This document shows positions 7,396-16,070 of a stretch of 33,278 bases of DNA, piece after piece. The stretch's first letter is position 1. The number at the start of each line of letters is the position of its first letter. Position numbers and translations under genes: made by a program. The DNA is from UBA1425 sp051881715 (GTDB taxonomy: Bacteria > Bacillota > Clostridia > Oscillospirales > Acutalibacteraceae), in assembly GCA_051881715.1 (NCBI GenBank), contig JBJEQK010000135.1, positions 1 through 33,278 of the forward strand, read 5' to 3'. The notes under the pieces are model-generated. The model made no database searches. It was not told the DNA's origin and worked only from the letters and a program-made list of their open reading frames with translations.

Positions 7396-9297
7396 GTGAA
7401 AAATATATACATGGTTCAGCCGAATTCGCAGTATGGGAATTCCATCTACTTTCCCTATGCGGCAGGCTCTTTGATTGCATACGCTTTTGAAAATGAAACA
7501 GTTCGGGAAAACTACGCTTTCCGTTCCTTTATTTATAAAAAAACGGACATCGCTTCTGTCGTGTCCTCCATGGACAACCCGTTTTTGGTCGGCTTTTCCT
7601 GCTACGTCTGGAACTTTGAATACAACAAGACGCTTGCATCGGCTGTAAAAAAAGCTTTTCCCGACTGTCAGATTGTTTTCGGAGGGCATCAGGTCAGCGA
7701 AAAGGACGAAGCACTGCTGTCTGATTTCTGTGACTATGTGATTCTCGGCGAGGGAGAGGACAGCTTTTTGCAGCTTCTACTGTATCTCAACGGTGATGCC
7801 GATTTACAGGATATTCCGGGATTGATGTACCGGCGAGAAGGTGCCGTGTGCCGAACCGAACGTGCCGTTACTGCGATTCCCGAACGGGTGTCGCCGTATT
7901 TGCGCGGCTATTTTGACGAGCTGGTCGAAAAGGAGACACTGGAATTCTCCGCTATTTTGGAGACCAACCGCGGCTGTCCGAATCGCTGTGCGTTCTGCGA
8001 CTGGGGCAATATCAAATCTAAGGTCAAGCAGTTTGACACCGCCATGGTCAAGGCGGAGATCGACTGGATGAGCGAACACAAAATCGAGTACTGCTACTGC
8101 TCGGACGCAAACTTTGGTCTGTTTGCCCGTGACGAAGAATTTATCGACTACATGATCCAAAAGCATGAGCAGACCGGATATCCGCAAAAGTTTCAGGCGA
8201 CCTATTCCAAAAACAACCCGCAGACAGTTTTCCGCATCAACAAGCGGATCAACGATTCCGGCATGAGCAAGGGCGCAACGCTCTCCTTCCAGTCCATGAC
8301 GCAGTCGGTGCTGGACAATATCTATCGCAAAAATATGCCTCTGGAAAAATTCAACGAGCTGATGACGCTCTATAACAGCAACGGGATCCCGGCATATTCG
8401 GAGATCATTCTCGGTTTGCCCGGGGAATCCTACGAGACGTTCCGCGACGGCATCGAGGATCTTTTGGAATGCGGGCAGCATATGGCGATCAACTTTTTCA
8501 ACTGCGAACTTTTGAAAAACTCGATCATGAGCGACCCCGCTTATATTGAAAAATACAACATCCGCTCCGTGCGCACGGAACAGCACCAGTACCATGTCGT
8601 CCCCGATGCACAGGCGATTCGGGAGTATTCGGACATTGTGGTTTCCACGTGCAGCATGACGCCGGAAATGTGGATCCGGTGCAACATTCTTTCCGTCTTT
8701 GTCCGCACATTTCACAATCTCGGACTGTTGCAGTGTATCGCCATTTATCTGTACTACGAAAAGAATGTGCAATATATGGACTTTTATGAGTCGCTGATTG
8801 CATGGGCCGAGGACAACCCCGAGAGCGTTCTCGGCCAACAGCGCCGCTGGCTGTTTGACAAATATACCGAAATTTTGAACGGCGGCGGTTCTTTGACCTG
8901 TACTATCCCGCAGTTCGGCAAGCTTACATGGCCGCTGGAGGAGGGCGTATTTCTGAATATCATTTTGGAATACGAAACCTTCTATACAGAGCTTGCGGAT
9001 TTCCTCGGCGCATATTTTGAGGACAACGATCTGTTTTGCGATCTGCTTCGCTATCAGAAAGCCGTTGTGAAAACGCCCTATACACGCAGCATTACGCTGG
9101 ATCTGCAATACGACTTCTATGCGTTTTTCTCCAAAATCTATGCCAAGGGGTACGAACCGCTGCGCAAGGCGCAGAAACGCATCTGTTTGGATGCGTCGGA
9201 TGTTTCGCAGGACTTGGAGGAATATGCGGAAAAGACGATTTGGTACGGCAGAAAGGGCGGTAAAAATATCATTTCGGATATTCGATATCTGCAATAG
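7396..9297 (+). CDS. B12-binding-like radical SAM protein, paralogue 2
   Basis: A 633-residue paralogue of its neighbours. It has the same N-terminal cobalamin-domain-like region (FLVGFSCYVWN near 63-73, IVFGGHQVS near 93-101, VILGEGEDSF), cluster cysteines C194, C198, C201 in ETNRGCPNRCAFCDWG, a barrel ending near ILGLPGESYETF, and the unassigned C-terminal half with WPLEEGVFL and EEYAEKTIWYGR (608-619). No DxHxxG motif is visible. The GTG at 7396 is chosen over an upstream GTG at 7387 because GGGGTG lies 6 nt before it and because MKNIY.VQ then aligns with paralogue 3. It starts 5 nt after paralogue 1 ends, so the two are surely co-transcribed. Confidence 0.85.
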   Translation: MKNIYMVQPNSQYGNSIYFPYAAGSLIAYAFENETVRENYAFRSFIYKKTDIASVVSSMDNPFLVGFSCYVWNFEYNKTLASAVKKAFPDCQIVFGGHQVSEKDEALLSDFCDYVILGEGEDSFLQLLLYLNGDADLQDIPGLMYRREGAVCRTERAVTAIPERVSPYLRGYFDELVEKETLEFSAILETNRGCPNRCAFCDWGNIKSKVKQFDTAMVKAEIDWMSEHKIEYCYCSDANFGLFARDEEFIDYMIQKHEQTGYPQKFQATYSKNNPQTVFRINKRINDSGMSKGATLSFQSMTQSVLDNIYRKNMPLEKFNELMTLYNSNGIPAYSEIILGLPGESYETFRDGIEDLLECGQHMAINFFNCELLKNSIMSDPAYIEKYNIRSVRTEQHQYHVVPDAQAIREYSDIVVSTCSMTPEMWIRCNILSVFVRTFHNLGLLQCIAIYLYYEKNVQYMDFYESLIAWAEDNPESVLGQQRRWLFDKYTEILNGGGSLTCTIPQFGKLTWPLEEGVFLNIILEYETFYTELADFLGAYFEDNDLFCDLLRYQKAVVKTPYTRSITLDLQYDFYAFFSKIYAKGYEPLRKAQKRICLDASDVSQDLEEYAEKTIWYGRKGGKNIISDIRYLQ

Positions 9298-9356
9298 ATC
9301 ACCATTTTTGTGATGACCTAATCGCAGAAAAACAGTTTTCAATAGGAGGCAGTCGA

Positions 9357-11288
9357 ATGAAAAATATATATTTCGTACAGGCGAGCCATATGCTTTATCA
9401 GTCAGTCTATTTACCCTATGCTGTCGGAGCCATCGCCGCGTATTCGTTTCAGTATGAGGATATCCGAGAGCATTATCACCTCGGACAATTCATTTTTCAG
9501 CAGTTGCCTGTGCAGGATATCATTCGGGATTTAGAAGACCCGTATATGGTCGCCTTTTCAAGTTATGTGTGGAATGTGGAGTTTAACCTTCGCCTTGCGC
9601 AAGCGGTCAAACAGAAGTGGCCGGAATGTATCATTGTATTCGGCGGACCGCAAGTCTCAGAGGATATGTCTCTTTTGAACGAGAATGCGTTTGTGGATAT
9701 TCTTTCGTTCGGCGAGGGAGAGGAGACGACCTGCAATCTTTTGCGCGCCCTTCGAGACGCAGACGACCTTTCAACGGTTCACAATATTGCCTTCCGAGAC
9801 GGCGACACGCTTCGTAAAACACCCAGATCCATGCCGACGTCTCTCGAGAATTATCCGTCGCCCTATATCCTCGGATACTTTGACAGTATCCTTGAGGATC
9901 CGCAATATCAGGGCATACAGTTTGATACCGTGCTGGAAACAAACCGGGGTTGTCCATATAGTTGTATATATTGCTATTGGGGTCATGGTCATAAAAAAGT
10001 GTTGAAGTTCCCTGAGGAAAAGGTCAAAGGGGAAATTCTTTGGATGGCGAAGCATTCGATTTGTTACTGCTACTGTGCAGATTCCAATTTTGGAATGTTT
10101 GACAGAGATGAAATGTTCGCAGACTACATGATTGAACTGAAAAAACAGTACGGTTATCCGCAGAAATTTGAATCACAGGCAACAAAGAATAAAGATGAGC
10201 GTACAATGCGGATTAACAAAAAGATGCGTGCAGCAAACTTGAATAAGGCGGTGACCATTGCCGTACAGGCTATGTCGCCGAAAGTGTTAAAGGCAATAGG
10301 CAGAGAGAATATGGGAATAAAGGATATTGAATCCCTGTATCGCTCCTATCGACAAAGTGGAATTTCTACCTATACCGACTTGATTCTCGGCTTCCCTGAG
10401 GAGACATTGGAAAGCTTTTGCCACGGACTGTTCCAAGTCATTGAATCCGGTCAGCATAACCTCATCAATGTATTTCGATGCGAGCTGTTACCCAACTCTC
10501 CGTATAGCTCCAAAGAGATGATAGAAAAGTACAATGTCCGCACTATTCGCTCTCATCTTTGTTTGAATCACGGCAAAGTCAGTACGGGGATCGGACCGGG
10601 ATCTCGCTCGGAAATCGTTGTATCAACCAACACGATGTCTGTTGAAGAGTGGGAAAAAGCACTGCGCATCTCGATTTGTGTACAAAGCTTCCACTGCCTT
10701 GGTTTGCTTCGGTATGTGGCTGTGTATCTGCGCAAAGCGCGAGACATCTCCTATAAGGACTTCTATCTTTCTCTGTATCAGTGGATCGAGACGGAAAGTC
10801 ATTATATTAAAAAGAATTTCGACTATGTGTGTGCATCCATAAAACCATTTCTCGCAGAGGAAAGCGATCTTTCGTTTAGCGATCCTCGATTCGGCGACAG
10901 CTATTGGCCGTTTGAGGAAGGACTGTTTCTTTGCTGTGTTACGGATATTGACGAGTTTTACAAAGAGGCCTATTCCTTCCTGAACAATACGTACGATGTG
11001 GATGAGGCGCTGGAGGATGTTATGCGCTATCAAAAAGAGAGTATCAGTTTGCCGGAAAAAAGCCAGACCAGCTTCACGTTCCTCTATGACTGGAAAGACT
11101 ACTTTGATAACTTGTATGACAGACAATACTGCAATCCTCAAAAGCGTCAAATGGACGTTGAGTTTTCAAAACCGCAAAAGAAATCGTGGGCTGAGTATGC
11201 GCGCAAAAACCTGTGGTATGGCAGATACATGGGTAAAACGATGAGCAAGATCAACCGGGTATCCTACCCTGAAGATTTGGGCGAATAA
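9357..11288 (+). CDS. B12-binding-like radical SAM protein, paralogue 3
   Basis: A 643-residue third paralogue with a strong AGGAGGC ribosome site 7 nt before its ATG. The N-terminus (MKNIYFVQ, LPYAVG) and cobalamin-domain-like segment (MVAFSSYVWN, IVFGGPQVS, LSFGEGEE) match the other two. Cluster cysteines are C199, C203, C206, but the following motif is CYWG rather than CDWG. The C-terminal half keeps WPFEEGLFL and AEYARKNLWYGR (612-623). By eye its codons are more AT-rich than those of paralogues 1 and 2, and it is set off by a 59-nt gap, so it may be an older or separately acquired copy. It ends at a bidirectional terminator. Substrate unknown. Confidence 0.85.
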   Translation: MKNIYFVQASHMLYQSVYLPYAVGAIAAYSFQYEDIREHYHLGQFIFQQLPVQDIIRDLEDPYMVAFSSYVWNVEFNLRLAQAVKQKWPECIIVFGGPQVSEDMSLLNENAFVDILSFGEGEETTCNLLRALRDADDLSTVHNIAFRDGDTLRKTPRSMPTSLENYPSPYILGYFDSILEDPQYQGIQFDTVLETNRGCPYSCIYCYWGHGHKKVLKFPEEKVKGEILWMAKHSICYCYCADSNFGMFDRDEMFADYMIELKKQYGYPQKFESQATKNKDERTMRINKKMRAANLNKAVTIAVQAMSPKVLKAIGRENMGIKDIESLYRSYRQSGISTYTDLILGFPEETLESFCHGLFQVIESGQHNLINVFRCELLPNSPYSSKEMIEKYNVRTIRSHLCLNHGKVSTGIGPGSRSEIVVSTNTMSVEEWEKALRISICVQSFHCLGLLRYVAVYLRKARDISYKDFYLSLYQWIETESHYIKKNFDYVCASIKPFLAEESDLSFSDPRFGDSYWPFEEGLFLCCVTDIDEFYKEAYSFLNNTYDVDEALEDVMRYQKESISLPEKSQTSFTFLYDWKDYFDNLYDRQYCNPQKRQMDVEFSKPQKKSWAEYARKNLWYGRYMGKTMSKINRVSYPEDLGE

Positions 11289-11289
11289 A

Positions 11290-11337
11290 CAAAATACCCC
11301 TTTCGGTAGATGCACTATCGAAAGGGGTTTGCTCTGC
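11290..11337. terminator. Bidirectional intrinsic terminator between convergent operons
   Basis: A 14-bp stem (ACCCCTTTCGGTAG at 11296-11309 with CTATCGAAAGGGGT at 11315-11328, one G-T pair) with a 5-nt loop separates the radical SAM cluster from the convergent glycan operon. Flanking T-rich stretches occur on both strands. Confidence 0.8.
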
Positions 11338-11348
11338 CCGGAAATCGG

Positions 11349-12362
11349 TCAGGGGGCGAATTCCACCATTGCGCTCAGAAGTTCCGTCCCGTTTATAAAC
11401 AGCGGCTTGCATAGCGCAGACAAAAACAGCATCAGCAGCAGGGCAAGCGGGATGTTTTGATTGTCGGCAATTTTTTTTGCCGGCTCCACGCCCGCTTGGC
11501 GCAGAAGCAGTATCGACAGAGAAAAGGACAGGGTCAGCGTGGAAAAACTGAGCAATCCTTTTTGCAGAACGAAGCCGACAATGGGCAATGCGCACAGTGT
11601 AATGCACAGCGCAAGGACGCCGCCGTTTCCCTGCATGGAGCGGGAACGAAGGCACGCACGGAAAAACAGGATCTCCAGGACGACAAGAACTGCCAGGAAC
11701 ACAAACAAAACGGTTCTGTTTGCCGCAAGGCGAATATCGAGACCGGAATACAAAAGATTGTTGATTTTAACGCAGAAGCTTGCCGCAAAACACTCCACAA
11801 GAATGCCGCCCAGCGCAGTCAGGGGCGGGATGCAGAACAGGATGTCGCCCTTTGCGGATTTGTCGAGCAGACAGTAGTAGATGTACGGCGCAAAGACGGC
11901 AACGGACAGCAGGCCGAATCCGGCAAACGGATCGAGAAACGCCGTCAAAAAGGTGAAGATCCCGGTGAGTATAACGCCCGTTTTGAAGTTTATGTGCGGG
12001 AACAACAGGAGCAAAACAACGAGAGCAACGCCGATAATGAGAGAGCGAAGTGTGCAAAAACACAGCGGAATAAACGGATCAGCCACGAGCAGTGCGAGCA
12101 AAAGGAAGGCGTTTTGCAGCCTTCTTTGCAGCCGATGGAGCAAAATAGTGTAGAGAAACACCAGACAAAGTGCAAGCACAAGGAAGGCGATGCTCTTTGG
12201 ACTTTCAAAAAGCTTGTCCATGCCGAACCATGGGAAAGAGATTTTTATGATGTCGGAGAACGCTAAGTATTTGATCAGCAAAAAAACAAACACGAACAGA
12301 AATGTGCCGACCGAACGCTTGTTTTCTTGGGGTTGAATGAAAGCTTTTTTCGTCTTTTCCAT
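11349..12362 (-). CDS. Polytopic membrane protein of glycan operon
   Basis: A 337-residue, very hydrophobic protein with a charged 17-residue cytoplasmic-looking N-terminus and about nine or ten predicted membrane segments by eye (first near 18-37, last near 305-320). I recognise no family. It is the last of four tightly packed genes (glycosyltransferase, Fkp-type enzyme, membrane protein, this one). Its ATG is only 1 nt past the preceding stop, with GGTGATAT acting as ribosome site. A role in export, flipping or polymerisation of the glycan made by this operon is an inference from position only. It could equally be a structural partner of the preceding membrane protein. Confidence 0.7.
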   Translation of the reverse strand: MEKTKKAFIQPQENKRSVGTFLFVFVFLLIKYLAFSDIIKISFPWFGMDKLFESPKSIAFLVLALCLVFLYTILLHRLQRRLQNAFLLLALLVADPFIPLCFCTLRSLIIGVALVVLLLLFPHINFKTGVILTGIFTFLTAFLDPFAGFGLLSVAVFAPYIYYCLLDKSAKGDILFCIPPLTALGGILVECFAASFCVKINNLLYSGLDIRLAANRTVLFVFLAVLVVLEILFFRACLRSRSMQGNGGVLALCITLCALPIVGFVLQKGLLSFSTLTLSFSLSILLLRQAGVEPAKKIADNQNIPLALLLMLFLSALCKPLFINGTELLSAMVEFAP

Positions 12363-12363
12363 A

Positions 12364-13584
12364 TTATATCACCATAAAGATCGCCGCATAACAGCCGAAG
12401 AATGCGGGAAGTAGGATCGGTTTTTCGCGAACAATGTTTTTGATTTTATCGAGTGTGGCGTAAACGGCCGGATCCTTTTCGCCGATAAAATAGATCAGCA
12501 GGCTCAAATGAACCAAAATGGCACTGCCGTAGTATTTTTCCGCTTCCCAAGAAAGAATGATGGTCGGGACGAGCAGCAGGAGCGAAAGCGGGCACAGGGC
12601 AAAGATAAACTTGCGGAATTTGTTCGTTTCATTTTTGATGGTGTGAACCCAGAACCAAATGAAAACCGTGAGAATGGGCACGGCCACAAAGAGTGTCGTC
12701 AAAATCGTGGTCGTTCTGCCTTCCCACTGTACACCGTTGATGTTGTAGAGCTTGCGCAGCAGATCGGCAGGAGATTCAGCGAAGTACTCGACGATCCAGA
12801 CTCTGAAATGCTCTCGTACTTCGGGTTTGAGCGGAACAGCGGATTTTGCGAAGTAGAAGTCAAGGAATTCATCCGGTGAGGAGAAGCCGAGATGTGCTTG
12901 TGCATAGGACACATACATACCCAAAAATCCGCAAAGCGTGAAGGTGCCGATCGTTGCAATGCCTTCGGCGGCGGAATAGCGCTGCTTTTGAAACTTATCA
13001 AACATAATGATGGCAATCAGCGGCATCGCCGTGAAAAAGTAGACGGGGTTGACAAGCATTGCTGCGAGGGACAGAATCGGGACGAGAATGCAGCGAAGAA
13101 TCCGATTGCCTGTACAGAATACCGAGAAAAATGTAAGTGCCCAAAGGAGCTTGTCCAACTTATCGTCGTAGTAGTATGTGCCTGTGGTAAACGACATCAG
13201 ACATAGAAACAAAAGCAAAAACGCCGTCAGGGAAAAGCGGTCTGTGTCCGTATCACACTTGCACAGGGCTCGACCGATACACAGGGAAGCGCCGACGACC
13301 CACAGCCCTGTGAAAACCAAAATTGTCGTTCTTTGCACTTCGGGAGTGACGACACCGACGAGATGGGTGAGGATTTCGCCCACCAAACCTCTGGCGAGGA
13401 AGCCGTGGTCGTAGTTGAGCAAATAAAGCATGCTGTAGTACTCTTCGTCGAATCGTATGCCGCCTGTCAGCAGAATATATATAAGCGGTATAGACAGAGC
13501 GACAAACGGAACGAAATAAAACAGGAAGTGGTTTCGCTTTCGTTTTTCCAGAAAAGCGGACAGCTTGTTGTTCGCACGGATCAT
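12364..13584 (-). CDS. Polytopic membrane protein, possible GT-C-type glycosyltransferase
   Basis: A 406-residue integral membrane protein with about nine or ten hydrophobic segments. After the first membrane helix (about 23-40) an external loop carries GGIRFDEEYYSML, followed by the motif YDHGFLARGLVGEIL. An acidic pair just after the first helix is typical of GT-C glycosyltransferases that use polyprenyl-phosphate sugars, but the resemblance is only topological and no family could be confirmed. The ATG overlaps the stop of the Fkp-type gene by four bases (ATGA), so translation is coupled. Together with the cytoplasmic GT2 enzyme two genes upstream, it could complete a lipid-linked sugar pathway. 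Confidence 0.7.
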   Translation of the reverse strand: MIRANNKLSAFLEKRKRNHFLFYFVPFVALSIPLIYILLTGGIRFDEEYYSMLYLLNYDHGFLARGLVGEILTHLVGVVTPEVQRTTILVFTGLWVVGASLCIGRALCKCDTDTDRFSLTAFLLLFLCLMSFTTGTYYYDDKLDKLLWALTFFSVFCTGNRILRCILVPILSLAAMLVNPVYFFTAMPLIAIIMFDKFQKQRYSAAEGIATIGTFTLCGFLGMYVSYAQAHLGFSSPDEFLDFYFAKSAVPLKPEVREHFRVWIVEYFAESPADLLRKLYNINGVQWEGRTTTILTTLFVAVPILTVFIWFWVHTIKNETNKFRKFIFALCPLSLLLLVPTIILSWEAEKYYGSAILVHLSLLIYFIGEKDPAVYATLDKIKNIVREKPILLPAFFGCYAAIFMVI

Positions 13585-16070
13585 TGTGTGGTTTCCTCCT
13601 CAGAAATGAAATGTGATTGGTTCCATAGGGTGATGGACTTCACGCACTCGGCGGAAAGATGCGGCAAATGTGCACAGACAAGGCGCCGCAGATCTTCCGC
13701 TGTTTTTCCCTCACGCAGGCAGACGAGAAAATATCCGCCGCCGCCTGCGCCGCAGATGCTGACGGCACTGCACACCGATTCGCAAAGCAGCGCCATGTGT
13801 TCCATATCCTCGTTCGTAATCAGCGGGGACAGGGTTTTTAGAATCGACCAATGCCGGTTCAGACACGATGTAAAACCATCCTCCCGGTCTTGGGCGATGC
13901 AATCCGCCATCTCACGGTTCAGCGCTTTCAGCGCATCCAAACCCGATACGGTTGCCGCGTCGCCGCTCAGGTAGCGGTGCATTACGTCGTTTACGATAAA
14001 GCGTCCGAAATGGCGCTTTCCCGTATGCAGCAAGCACAGTCTGTCGGCAAACAGCGCCGATAACCGTGGCAGAAGCGGAATGGTTTGCACGGACAGCGCC
14101 TGACTATAGCCGGGACGGGAGGCGGTTCGCTTGACTCCCGGAATTATGCCGCCGACCTGATCCTGCCAGCCGCCGCCGGTTTGCATTTTCTGCTCTGCCA
14201 CAAAGACCATGCGGAAAATATCGTCATAGGACAGCCCTTTGCCGAACAACCGATCCAGCGCGAGAAAACAGCCGCTCAAAAGAATACTGCTGATTCCGAG
14301 CCCGGAACCGGGTGCCAGTCCCACAACGCTTGTGGATAAGCGCAAACCGCCGGTCAGTGCAGTATCGGCTGAAATGCCGAAGATTTCCAGTGCCGCAAGA
14401 TGCAGATTAAACCGACCGAGATCGGTCATCCGAGGTGTTTGTCTCCATTCGTCTGCAGTAAACTGTACGGAAGCATCTTCGTCCTGCAAAAGGAGGATCG
14501 GTTCTTCCAGTCTTTCCACTTCCACCTGAACGGGCAGAACATCCTGTACCGTCACGGCCGCATTGATCACTTCGCCGCCGTGGTCAATGCAGTAGGGCAG
14601 TGCGTCCGTCCATGTGCCGGAAAGATTGATGCGCACGGGCAAGCATATGCGCGATTTCTTTTTCGCAAAGATTAGGTGTGAAAGAGGCTTGTATGTTTTG
14701 TAAAATGCGGAGAGAGTGTTTTTTCTGTATGAGCTGTAGAGCGTATCCTCACGGTACAAGGCCATGTCCCGCAGATATTGCGCCCAGTCGGATGGATAGG
14801 ACGAGTCGGCGTTTTCCGTGCAGAAGGCCAAGCTGTAGGTTGGCTCGTTACTTTGGCGAAGCCATTTTTCATACGATTCCTGAAAATTTTTCCCTTTATA
14901 GAAACGAGGCGTTTCCCACAGCGGTATACCGTTGTGGGGTAGTTTCGGATTTTCCGTGATCGGACAAACGATGGCGACGCAGGCGCCCTCCTGCAAGCGG
15001 ATGCCGCAAACGGAAAGATCATCCGCAACAGCGGTATCGTGCAAAGAGATGTCGTTGAGCATACAGTTCTTGCCCACGGTACAGTTTTGCAGCTGTACGT
15101 TTGTCAGTACCGTTCCGCTCCCGAGCATGGTACGGTCATCCACAGATGTGTTGATTTGTACCGTTTCTTGTTCGGCGAGCGCCAAAATATTGTGCCGTGA
15201 CTCCTCCAGTGTGCCGAAGTGGAGAAATTCCGAGGAATCCACGGTGCAGATGCGTAAAGAAAAGTCTTGCAGGCGATCCCACAGCATTTTCCGAATCGCC
15301 AGATGTATTGGTGACGAAGCATCCCGCAGATAGGCTTGCTTGTCCTTGTTCGCACTTAAAAGATATACGATATCCTCATAGAAATTGAGCTCCATACCGT
15401 CTGTCTGCATGGCTTCACACAGCACAGGCTCCCGTGCGGCGGATTGCAAAGCAGATACCAGCGTGTCCTGCAAGAAAATCATACCTGTATCCACAGCCAC
15501 ATCTTGCCCGGAAGCGAACGCACGCAGACGTTCGGCACTTTGTTTGTGCAGATAGTCGGTCAGCCTGCCGTGGGCATCGCCGAACATTACTCCGTGACGG
15601 GTGCCAGTTTCCACATCGGTGCGCACACAAAAGCCGATGTTTTCATCGAATGGAGCCGTACAGTTTTGCGTCATCACGCAGATATCGCTGCAGCTGATCA
15701 GGACGCCGGAGGAGATCTGCGGGGCAAGGAAACTGCACTGCATCAAAATAAGCTCCAAAAGCGTCGTCTGACGTCCCTTGTACTGCACATCTGCAAATGC
15801 TTTTCCGCGCACAGCGTAGTGTATCGCACGCTTGCTCATGCCGCCCGAATTGATGATCAGCACCTTTTGGGGCTTGTCCGAAAGTGTAGAGAGTGCGCGC
15901 AAAACAGCGCCGCCGGAACCGATACGCCTGCCCATTTCTCCGTCCGGCAAAATGCGAACCTCCCGTGCGAAACGACTTGCACAGGCATACAGCAGACGTT
16001 CTGAAACGGTTTGTTGCAGAGTGCTGCCAACCGTCAGAATAATCAGATCCCAGTCTTTTCTCTCATTCAT
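13581..16070 (-). CDS. fkp: Fkp-type L-fucokinase / GDP-fucose pyrophosphorylase
   Basis: An 829-residue cytoplasmic enzyme with the two-domain layout of bacterial Fkp, which phosphorylates L-fucose and then forms GDP-fucose. Residues 1-280 are the pyrophosphorylase-like nucleotidyltransferase with GRRIGSGGAVLRAL (47-60) and LIINSGGMSKR (71-81). Residues about 285-360 look like a left-handed beta-helix connector. Residues 474-829 are a GHMP kinase with PVRINLSGTWTDALPY (478-493), the phosphate loop LAPGSGLGISS (585-595), GGGWQDQVGG (632-641) and GAGGGGYF (774-781). It is shorter than the Bacteroides enzyme (about 950 residues). Its start overlaps the upstream GT2 stop by four bases. A related heptose-phosphate kinase/nucleotidyltransferase role is the main alternative. 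Confidence 0.85.
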   Translation of the reverse strand: MNERKDWDLIILTVGSTLQQTVSERLLYACASRFAREVRILPDGEMGRRIGSGGAVLRALSTLSDKPQKVLIINSGGMSKRAIHYAVRGKAFADVQYKGRQTTLLELILMQCSFLAPQISSGVLISCSDICVMTQNCTAPFDENIGFCVRTDVETGTRHGVMFGDAHGRLTDYLHKQSAERLRAFASGQDVAVDTGMIFLQDTLVSALQSAAREPVLCEAMQTDGMELNFYEDIVYLLSANKDKQAYLRDASSPIHLAIRKMLWDRLQDFSLRICTVDSSEFLHFGTLEESRHNILALAEQETVQINTSVDDRTMLGSGTVLTNVQLQNCTVGKNCMLNDISLHDTAVADDLSVCGIRLQEGACVAIVCPITENPKLPHNGIPLWETPRFYKGKNFQESYEKWLRQSNEPTYSLAFCTENADSSYPSDWAQYLRDMALYREDTLYSSYRKNTLSAFYKTYKPLSHLIFAKKKSRICLPVRINLSGTWTDALPYCIDHGGEVINAAVTVQDVLPVQVEVERLEEPILLLQDEDASVQFTADEWRQTPRMTDLGRFNLHLAALEIFGISADTALTGGLRLSTSVVGLAPGSGLGISSILLSGCFLALDRLFGKGLSYDDIFRMVFVAEQKMQTGGGWQDQVGGIIPGVKRTASRPGYSQALSVQTIPLLPRLSALFADRLCLLHTGKRHFGRFIVNDVMHRYLSGDAATVSGLDALKALNREMADCIAQDREDGFTSCLNRHWSILKTLSPLITNEDMEHMALLCESVCSAVSICGAGGGGYFLVCLREGKTAEDLRRLVCAHLPHLSAECVKSITLWNQSHFISEEETTQ

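Noticed and set aside
5114..9342. Long minus-strand frames (447 and 512 codons) opposite the regulator and radical SAM genes
   Set aside because: They lack recognisable domains or ribosome sites and lie over proteins with definite motifs.
9298..9356. Possible RiPP precursor peptide between radical SAM genes 2 and 3 or in other gaps of the cluster
   Set aside because: The gaps (64, 5 and 59 nt) hold only frames of 2 to 11 codons with no leader-core character. A peptide substrate, if any, is not encoded here.
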